A stretch of 7,821 bases of DNA. Origin: a bacterium. Its GTDB lineage: Bacteria; CG03. The notes under the pieces were generated by a model. That model worked only from the letters and a program-made list of their open reading frames with translations. It was not told the origin of the DNA and did not search any database. The position numbers and the translations under genes were made by a program. The stretch spans positions 1 to 7,821 of the forward strand of contig VMTI01000293.1 in NCBI GenBank assembly GCA_013791675.1, in the 5' to 3' direction. Each line of letters opens with the position of its first letter. Within the stretch, counting starts at the first letter, position 1. Below are positions 1-5,184 of this stretch, one piece after another.

Positions 1-1
1 C

Positions 2-3000
2 GGTCAGCCAAGAAAAAACGCCGCTATGATTTTTTGGACACCGAACACTGAAGCTGATATACAGACATATTATATTTACAGGAGCAAAACACCAATTGCC
101 GATGGTTCGTTTCCCGCGCCTTTAGTTGAAGTTTTTTCGCCGTATTATTATGACAATAATCTTGATGGTTCGCTGGATTCCGAGGGAAGACATGTTGATA
201 TTCTTGAAAACGGCACCACATACTACTACCGAGTCCGCGCGGTTGACAGAAGCGGAAATAAGTCCGCTTTTTCAAATCAGATAGCTATTGTTCCGAGACC
301 GGTCCAAGTCACCTTCTGGGTTGATCCAAGGGCTAGCGGGCTGTCAGTTGCGTCCGTGGATATAGAGGGAGACGCGTTAGCATTCGGCGATACCAGCCCT
401 CAAAGGGGCGTCATGGGATGGACACAATTGTTTTCCAACGGCGACGGGACATTTCAGAAAACCTTTGAGATGGATGATTCCGATTTTATAGAATACAAAT
501 ACGTGATTACGACCTCCGGCGGAGGAAGGATAGGGGAGGGCGATGCGGGGTATTTATTCTTTGACCCCGGGGCAACCAGCGGCGCGGCACTCCGCGGCGA
601 GATTTTTCTTGACGCCATACCGAATCTTGAGATTACGGATGAGGGCGGCGGCAAAATGACAATCGCCAATGTCTGGCAGTGGTATCAGGACAGAGCGCCG
701 CGTATTCCTTCAGGAATAAGTCTCGAGGCTGTTTTCTGTCAAATCACTGTTTCCTGGACGAAGAATGTTGAGCCCGATTTGGATTATTATACGGTTCTCC
801 GTTCAACTTACAGTTCAACGGAAGGTTTTTCTGAAATTGCGAAGAAAGATGAAAACGCGAATAATTATGTTGACGAAAAGCTGACGAACAATAACACGTA
901 TTATTATCAAGTCAGCGCTAAGGACAGGAGAGGCAACGAAAGCGCCTACACATCCGTTTATTCGGATTTTCCCAGGAGTGGAGACACAACCGCCCCTGCC
1001 GCTCCGTCGGGGCTTGTTGCTCACGGATGCGGTAATTATGGTTTGGGCGGCATTGAAATTAGCTGGGATTTGAATTCCGAAGGAGACCTCGCGGGATATA
1101 ATATACACAGGTCAACGGAATCCGGTTTTACACCGTCCACATCAAATAAATTAAACGGCACGCTTATTTCGCCCGAAAAAGATTATTACACAGACGCCGG
1201 GATTTCGCAGGAAACGACATATTATTATAAACTTGCCGCGGTTGATTCGTCCGGCAACTCTTCTCCGTCCAGCGCTCAGCTTTACGGGCGCCTTGTACCG
1301 CTTGTTTTTAAGATAGACACGGGAAACATAAATCCGGCGAATACAGGAATTCTCGGAAATACCGAACCTCTCTACTGGACGGCGTCAAGCACAATGGCAA
1401 AGAGCGGAAATATTTACGGCATAACTATGGGCTTTATTTCAGGAACGACAATACAGTATCAGTTCGGATATAATAATCTTCAAACGAAAGAGCATGGTTT
1501 TTCCACTGATTCGGGTTACAGAGAATATCTCGTGCCGACGGCATCAAGCACGCTGAATAAGAACTGGGAGGAAAATCCTGACGGTGTTTCAGGGACAATC
1601 GGTTACCCCGGCGTAAATAAAGCGTATCTCTACTGGGACAGAGTGACAACGGCGGAAGATATTGCCGGATACAATATTTACAGAAATAACGGCGCGGGCG
1701 CTCCTACGATTCTTGTAAATTCAAGCCCCGTGAGTTATACACAGCCATACACGGTCACCGATTTGAATTCGGGAACGAATTATAGTTTTAAAGTGCTTGC
1801 CGCCGACTCGTGTTCTCCGGCGCTGGAAAGCAGCACATGGACTGTTGTTTCGGTATATATAAGCAGTCAGGTTTTTGTTCATTTTGGTGTTCCTTATTCT
1901 GCGGGTCTCAGTTCAAGCCCATGGGGAGACAGTACCCGCCTCAAAATGTATCTCGCGGTTATGTCTTCAACGCAGACATCCGTGTGGAGTTCGTCGGACA
2001 GGGCGGATATAACGGGGGGGCGTCAGGAGATGACGGCAGATGCGGACGCGGGAACATACAAAACTGTTGTGCCGCTTTTAAAAGGCGGGTATTATAATTT
2101 TTTGTTTTTTGCCGAAACCACATCAGACCCGCCGAACGGCCTCAAGGCGAATTATCAGTATTATGACACTGTCCAGAACACCGGAACATTTATAGTGTCA
2201 ACTTCCTCAACTTCCATTGAGGGAGATCAGACGGGTGTTTTTTATCCCGCGGGCACAACGCGCGACGCCCGCCGCGTAATAAAGGTGCCTCAGTCTCTCG
2301 TGGATAATTCCACATGGTATGTTTACGCGAATTTCGGCTCAAGCCCGACTGCCCCGACCTATATTCAGGCTATTCCGTCGGACGGCGCCGCGGCGCTTTA
2401 CTGGTCGGCTCCCTATGGGGCGGCATGGGTTAATATAAGGCACAATGAGCCGACAAGCGCAGGTGAGGAAATGAAAGCGGCGGATGTCGTCTGCGGCGGC
2501 TTTTATCATATTTATATGACGACTTTTACGCCCGGAAGTTTTTCGTCATACAAAATAACGGCGACTGTCGCGGGCACCGTCTTTTTAAAGAATTTCACCG
2601 GTCTTTCTAATAGCACAACCTATTATTTTCTGATGCGGTCTTCCGACACTTTCAAAGCGTCGGCCGGCGGAATAGGCGCGAATATTTGCAGCGTTCTATC
2701 CTCGACGGTAAGCGTTCGCCCTAATCCAAATTTTATTATTGCGAAAATACGCGTAAACAGCAATGCCTCTTCACCATGGCCGGCGGTGAGAAAATCAATA
2801 GCCATGCAGGAAGGGACAACGGTTTCGGCATGGGATAGCGACGGGCGCTCAAATGTGACGCCGACCGGAAGGGCTGTGGCGATGACCGCGCCTCTCGGAC
2901 TTCCTGATGAACTTGAGTTTTCAGCGTCTCTCACCCCGGGAACGACATATAATTTTATTCTTTTTGCTCATTCAACTTACAGTATTTCCGGGCTTCTCGC

Positions 3001-3712
3001 TAATACAACTTACTTTGATACGGTTCCTGCGTTGGGCAGCGCGGGTATGCTGACTTCCATATCGACTTTAACGACAACAAATCACGGCAGTGTTTATTTC
3101 GGCAGTGTCGGCGGCACAGGGGACACAAGGAGAATTCTTTGCGCGCCGCGGGAGCTGGCAAGCGGAACAACTGTTTATGTTTTCTGCAATTTTTCCGGTG
3201 TTCCCGACACATCCGAAGTTTATGCGGTGCCGGTTAATTCTTACACAGTTCAGCTTGACTGGTCGCCATACGGGGCGTGGGGAGCAGGGGAAGAAACAAG
3301 CAAAGCCGCCGATGTGCTTGCCGGAGGAACTTATGAAATCTACCGTTCAAGCGTTAGTGAGGCGGGCCCATATATTCTGATACTTTCCACTTCGGGCGTT
3401 TCAGAATTGATGGATAATGACCGCGCGGCTGAGGGGGATAATATCGGGCTTCTGAAGGAGGTGGAGTATTTTTATGTTGTTGTCTCTTCCGACGCCTATT
3501 GCGGCGACGCGGAAAAGGCGCAAATACCGAATCTTTACCGACCAGGGGCGCCCGAATTCAGCACAGACGACGCCAGCGCAACACCGAGGGAGACGATACC
3601 CGTTTATTTTAAGGTGGATTACATCGGGCCGGAAAAGCAAAAAATATTTACGGCGATGCTTGCGCGGGGAATTAAAATCCGGGGCGCGGGAGCGCGGGCG
3701 GTGATAAGGTGA
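2..3712 (+). CDS. Large multi-domain FN3 / carbohydrate-binding-like surface protein, 5' partial
   Basis: The frame is open from base 2, and the residues before the first Met (base 26) already belong to an FN3 strand, so the real start and any signal peptide lie outside the window. Numbering from that Met: FN3 at 1-92; a CBM20-like module at 93-222 (ends near NVWQWYQD); FN3 at 223-322 and 323-422 (TTYYYKLAAVDSSGN motif); a second CBM20-like module at 423-517; FN3 at about 518-615; then two diverged copies of a roughly 290-residue module at 616-902 and 903-1197, each with a GDxRR-like motif and a DV..GG.Y.IY motif. The last 31 residues are basic and unlike the paralogue's tail. No catalytic residues are recognised. 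The likely role is an exported adhesin or glycan-binding scaffold, which is inference. The next gene follows 118 bases downstream on the same strand and carries the same module. Confidence 0.9.
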   Translation, partial: GQPRKNAAMIFWTPNTEADIQTYYIYRSKTPIADGSFPAPLVEVFSPYYYDNNLDGSLDSEGRHVDILENGTTYYYRVRAVDRSGNKSAFSNQIAIVPRPVQVTFWVDPRASGLSVASVDIEGDALAFGDTSPQRGVMGWTQLFSNGDGTFQKTFEMDDSDFIEYKYVITTSGGGRIGEGDAGYLFFDPGATSGAALRGEIFLDAIPNLEITDEGGGKMTIANVWQWYQDRAPRIPSGISLEAVFCQITVSWTKNVEPDLDYYTVLRSTYSSTEGFSEIAKKDENANNYVDEKLTNNNTYYYQVSAKDRRGNESAYTSVYSDFPRSGDTTAPAAPSGLVAHGCGNYGLGGIEISWDLNSEGDLAGYNIHRSTESGFTPSTSNKLNGTLISPEKDYYTDAGISQETTYYYKLAAVDSSGNSSPSSAQLYGRLVPLVFKIDTGNINPANTGILGNTEPLYWTASSTMAKSGNIYGITMGFISGTTIQYQFGYNNLQTKEHGFSTDSGYREYLVPTASSTLNKNWEENPDGVSGTIGYPGVNKAYLYWDRVTTAEDIAGYNIYRNNGAGAPTILVNSSPVSYTQPYTVTDLNSGTNYSFKVLAADSCSPALESSTWTVVSVYISSQVFVHFGVPYSAGLSSSPWGDSTRLKMYLAVMSSTQTSVWSSSDRADITGGRQEMTADADAGTYKTVVPLLKGGYYNFLFFAETTSDPPNGLKANYQYYDTVQNTGTFIVSTSSTSIEGDQTGVFYPAGTTRDARRVIKVPQSLVDNSTWYVYANFGSSPTAPTYIQAIPSDGAAALYWSAPYGAAWVNIRHNEPTSAGEEMKAADVVCGGFYHIYMTTFTPGSFSSYKITATVAGTVFLKNFTGLSNSTTYYFLMRSSDTFKASAGGIGANICSVLSSTVSVRPNPNFIIAKIRVNSNASSPWPAVRKSIAMQEGTTVSAWDSDGRSNVTPTGRAVAMTAPLGLPDELEFSASLTPGTTYNFILFAHSTYSISGLLANTTYFDTVPALGSAGMLTSISTLTTTNHGSVYFGSVGGTGDTRRILCAPRELASGTTVYVFCNFSGVPDTSEVYAVPVNSYTVQLDWSPYGAWGAGEETSKAADVLAGGTYEIYRSSVSEAGPYILILSTSGVSELMDNDRAAEGDNIGLLKEVEYFYVVVSSDAYCGDAEKAQIPNLYRPGAPEFSTDDASATPRETIPVYFKVDYIGPEKQKIFTAMLARGIKIRGAGARAVIR
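1871..2728 (+). repeat. Diverged protein module, copy 1 (in the first gene)
   Basis: This is the first of three copies of a module of about 290 residues. In order it shows PWGDSTR, SVWSSSDR, YYNFLFFAETT, a GL...YYDT segment, RDARRVIKVP, WYVYANFGSSP, a GAAW...E..KAADVVCGGFYHIY stretch and TTYYFLMRSSD. The first half looks like a β-sandwich resembling carbohydrate-binding modules. The second half looks like FN3 with an insertion between its early strands. The copy relation is seen by eye at the protein level; the nucleotides have diverged. Confidence 0.75.
2732..3616 (+). repeat. Diverged protein module, copy 2 (in the first gene)
   Basis: This is the second copy, directly abutting copy 1. The matching landmarks are SAWDSDGR, TTYNFILFAHST, GLLANTTYFDTVP, GDTRRILCAP, VYVFCNFSGVP, GAWGAGEETSKAADVLAGG, YEIYRSS, YFYVVVSSDAYCG and a closing IPVYFKV. 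Its last third is closest to copy 3 in the next gene: the DNA encoding VVVSSDAY and PVYFKV is nearly identical in the two genes (around 3474-3505 and 3599-3616 against 4590-4620 and 4752-4769). This points to fairly recent duplication or gene conversion. Confidence 0.8.
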
Positions 3713-3726
3713 GAGACGAAATAGCG

Positions 3727-3743
3727 TGGCCCTTTGCGGGCTA
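3727..3743 (+). other. Short hairpin after the first gene
   Basis: TGGCCC (3727-3732) can pair with GGGCTA (3738-3743) across a five-base loop, with one G-U pair. It begins 15 bases after the stop codon. It is followed by A residues rather than T residues, so it is a poor intrinsic terminator on the + strand, and read-through into the second gene seems likely. Confidence 0.3.
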
Positions 3744-3744
3744 A

Positions 3745-3775
3745 AAAGGAGGTGATGGAAAAAATAAAAAAGTAA
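3745..3775 (+). promoter_or_regulatory. Orphan strong Shine-Dalgarno site with six-codon mini-ORF
   Basis: AAAGGAGGTGAT at 3745-3756 matches the full complement of the usual bacterial 16S rRNA 3' tail over 12 bases. The only ATG nearby (3755) overlaps this site and opens a six-codon frame, MEKIKK, ending at TAA 3773-3775. The gap from GGAGG to that ATG is only two bases, too short for normal initiation. The site is separate from the ribosome binding site of the second gene, about 70 bases downstream. It could be a leader peptide, a standby ribosome site, or the remains of a deleted gene start. The sequence is certain; a function is not. Confidence 0.4.
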
Positions 3776-3819
3776 AAGTCAAAATGTTGTTTAATTTTTA
3801 ATGGCTGTTGGTAAAATTT

Positions 3820-3825
3820 AGGAGG
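3820..3825 (+). promoter_or_regulatory. Ribosome binding site of the second gene
   Basis: AGGAGG lies five bases before ATG 3831. This spacing, together with the signal peptide that starts at this Met, fixes the start of the second gene. Confidence 0.85.
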
Positions 3826-3830
3826 GAAAA

Positions 3831-4901
3831 ATGAAAAAGTTTTTGAGTTTTGTTTTGCTGTGCGGATTGATGTCAGGCACGGCTTTTGCGGCCATGGGAG
3901 GCGCTGGAGCCGCGAGCGGCTGGGGAGATACAAGAGTTCAGAAAAAAATCTCCATTCAGCAGGGCACAAGTGTCGCCGCGTGGGACATCCGCGGAGACAT
4001 ACTGATGGCTTCAACAATGACGGCTGTGGGAGACGGGACATACCTCATAAAGGTTGATAATCTACTCTGTCCCGGCGCAATTTACAACTATGTTTTTATG
4101 GCAGTTTCAACGTCGGCCCCGACAGGCCTTACATCCGGAACAACTTATTTCGACCCCACGCCGGACAGCGGCGCCGACGCGGGTTTTGTTGTATCGGCAA
4201 GTTCGGGGGGAGTTGGTCAACCAGCCCTCATCAACATATCGGGAGCGGGTTATTATAAAAAAATTGGGCCCACGGGCGGCGACAGCAGACGCATACTGGA
4301 AATCCCTTATGATGTGTCAAAACTCTGGGTGTATAATAACTACGGGTCAACGCCGAGCGTCACGAATGTTCAGGCATCCCCGACGGGCGCGGACAGCGTT
4401 ACCGTGAGTTGGGAACATAACAGCGCATGGGGCACGGATGAAAAGTTTAAGCCGATTGACGTAATTATGGGCGGTAAATATTTGGTTTACCAATCCACGG
4501 GGCTTGCCTCGGTTTATGAGTTTTCCACTTCAACGCATGGTTACAGCACTTCAATCAGCACACAGGGACTTATAACGGGTTCAACTTATTATTTTGTTGT
4601 TGTTTCTTCCGACGCCTATGCGGGATTGACAAACACCCCGAATACCCCGGACGGTAATCTTGCAACTTATGCGTATAGCACCGTAATCTCAACAACGGCC
4701 GGCGGTACTGACGTTCCCTACAGCGCCAGCGCTCGTCCGTCAGCCGCTATTCCGGTTTATTTCAAGGTGGAAAAACCGAACTGGGATTACATTGAAGCAA
4801 ACGGCTATCTTGTTTATCTGACGCCGGCCGGCGCGGACGGCAGATTTTATCCGAACAAGATACAGGGTAAAATCACCAGAGTGTGTATACCGCGAACATA
4901 G
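3831..4901 (+). CDS. Secreted protein made of one copy of the shared module, tail probably truncated
   Basis: A 356-residue protein. Residues 1-20 form a clear Sec signal peptide: MKK, a hydrophobic core, then AFA before the mature Ala21. There is no lipobox at the cleavage site. Residues 22-313 are a third copy of the module seen twice in the preceding gene, with GWGDTR, AAWDIRGD, IYNYVFMAVST, GTTYFDPTP, GDSRRILEIP, LWVYNNYGSTP, SAWGTDEKFKPIDVIMGG, YLVYQSTG, TYYFVVVSSDAY and IPVYFKV. Residues 314-356 (WDYIEANGYLVYLTP onwards) resemble the opening strands of an FN3 domain such as the GYLIYLSTD region of the next gene. The protein stops before the usual FN3 TYY..V motif, so the gene may be shortened. 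No sorting C-terminal domain is present. The likely role is a surface or periplasmic binding protein, which is inference. Confidence 0.88.
   Translation: MKKFLSFVLLCGLMSGTAFAAMGGAGAASGWGDTRVQKKISIQQGTSVAAWDIRGDILMASTMTAVGDGTYLIKVDNLLCPGAIYNYVFMAVSTSAPTGLTSGTTYFDPTPDSGADAGFVVSASSGGVGQPALINISGAGYYKKIGPTGGDSRRILEIPYDVSKLWVYNNYGSTPSVTNVQASPTGADSVTVSWEHNSAWGTDEKFKPIDVIMGGKYLVYQSTGLASVYEFSTSTHGYSTSISTQGLITGSTYYFVVVSSDAYAGLTNTPNTPDGNLATYAYSTVISTTAGGTDVPYSASARPSAAIPVYFKVEKPNWDYIEANGYLVYLTPAGADGRFYPNKIQGKITRVCIPRT
3894..4769 (+). repeat. Diverged protein module, copy 3 (in the second gene)
   Basis: The third copy makes up nearly the whole mature second protein. It is the best single view of the module's limits, because it starts just after the signal peptide and ends at IPVYFKV, the same end point as copy 2. 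It shares with copies 1 and 2 the order W.S/D..R, YNF/Y..FA.ST, TTYFD, GD.RR, VY.N(F/Y)....P, DV..GG.Y..Y and SSDAY. Confidence 0.8.
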
Positions 4902-4934
4902 TGATGCGAAAAGGATAGGGGGTTTATGAATTAG

Positions 4935-5075
4935 TCCTGTTTATTGATTGCGCAGTTTTGTCCGCATACGGACAGAATTCCCCTTTTTGTAAAGGGGTGT
5001 CTTGCCTTATGGCGGGACGGGGTATTAGCGGGGCTAAAGCCCTTTCTACAGGAGTGTAAACAAAGCGGGACAGTC
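4935..5075 (+). ncRNA. Structured intergenic element with packed hairpins (possible dispersed repeat or ncRNA)
   Basis: This intergenic stretch contains adjacent hairpins. H1 pairs 4954-4964 with 4969-4979 (11 pairs, two G-U, loop CATA). H2 pairs 4980-4986 with 4991-4997 (CCCCTTT/AAAGGGG, loop TTGT). H3 pairs 4999-5006 with 5011-5018 (eight pairs, two G-U, loop TTAT). A weaker H4 pairs 5031-5034 with 5039-5042. TGTTTA at 4938-4943 can also pair with TAAACA at 5057-5062, closing the whole set. The G-U pairs mean that the + strand RNA folds fully while the complementary strand folds less well. No T-run follows, so it is not a standard terminator. It may be a mobile folded repeat, a regulatory leader of the third gene, or a small RNA. 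The limits are approximate. Confidence 0.45.
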
Positions 5076-5167
5076 ATGAGCAAATTGCGAAAGCGCTCCG
5101 GCGGATTTTCCGCGAACGCGCGAAAGGAAGGTTGAATAAGATGTGTAAAACCCGCGGGGTGAGGCGT

Positions 5168-5173
5168 GAGGAG
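5168..5173 (+). promoter_or_regulatory. Probable ribosome binding site of the third gene
   Basis: GAGGAG lies 11 bases before ATG 5185. The spacing is longer than ideal, but the signal peptide beginning at this Met supports the start. No better site is visible closer in. Confidence 0.6.
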
Positions 5174-5184
5174 ATATTGGTAAA

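Noticed and set aside
3090..3380. Forward open frame of 96 codons inside the first gene
   Set aside because: It is out of frame within copy 2 of the shared module, whose reading frame is supported by paralogy to the other copies.
3727..3743. Hairpin after the first gene as an intrinsic terminator
   Set aside because: The stem is six pairs with one G-U and is followed by A residues, not T residues, on the + strand.
3787..3817. Possible promoter (TTGTTT, then TAAAAT after 19 bases) before the second gene
   Set aside because: The spacing is long, and the -10-like box ends only three bases before the Shine-Dalgarno site, leaving no room for a transcript start and leader.
3831..3893. Lipoprotein signal on the second protein (LLCG)
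   Set aside because: The Cys is at residue 11, inside the hydrophobic core and without a proper lipobox position. The AFA site at residues 18-20 fits ordinary signal peptidase cleavage.
3619..4041. Long reverse-strand open frame of 140 codons spanning the first-second gene junction
   Set aside because: It overlaps two well-supported genes on the other strand, has no domain-like features and is rich in Arg, Pro and Phe as expected from antisense reading.
5012..5026. Partial likeness of GGGACGGGGTATTA to the inverted-repeat arm GGGACGGAGGTAATTA
   Set aside because: The match needs two gaps and only GGGACGG is contiguous. It is too weak to claim the same element without a genome-wide search.
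4944..5135. Open frame of 63 codons across the gap between the second and third genes (starting TTG)
   Set aside because: It runs through the packed hairpins, has no ribosome binding site, starts at TTG and shows no domain-like pattern. Structured repeats often leave such open frames by chance.
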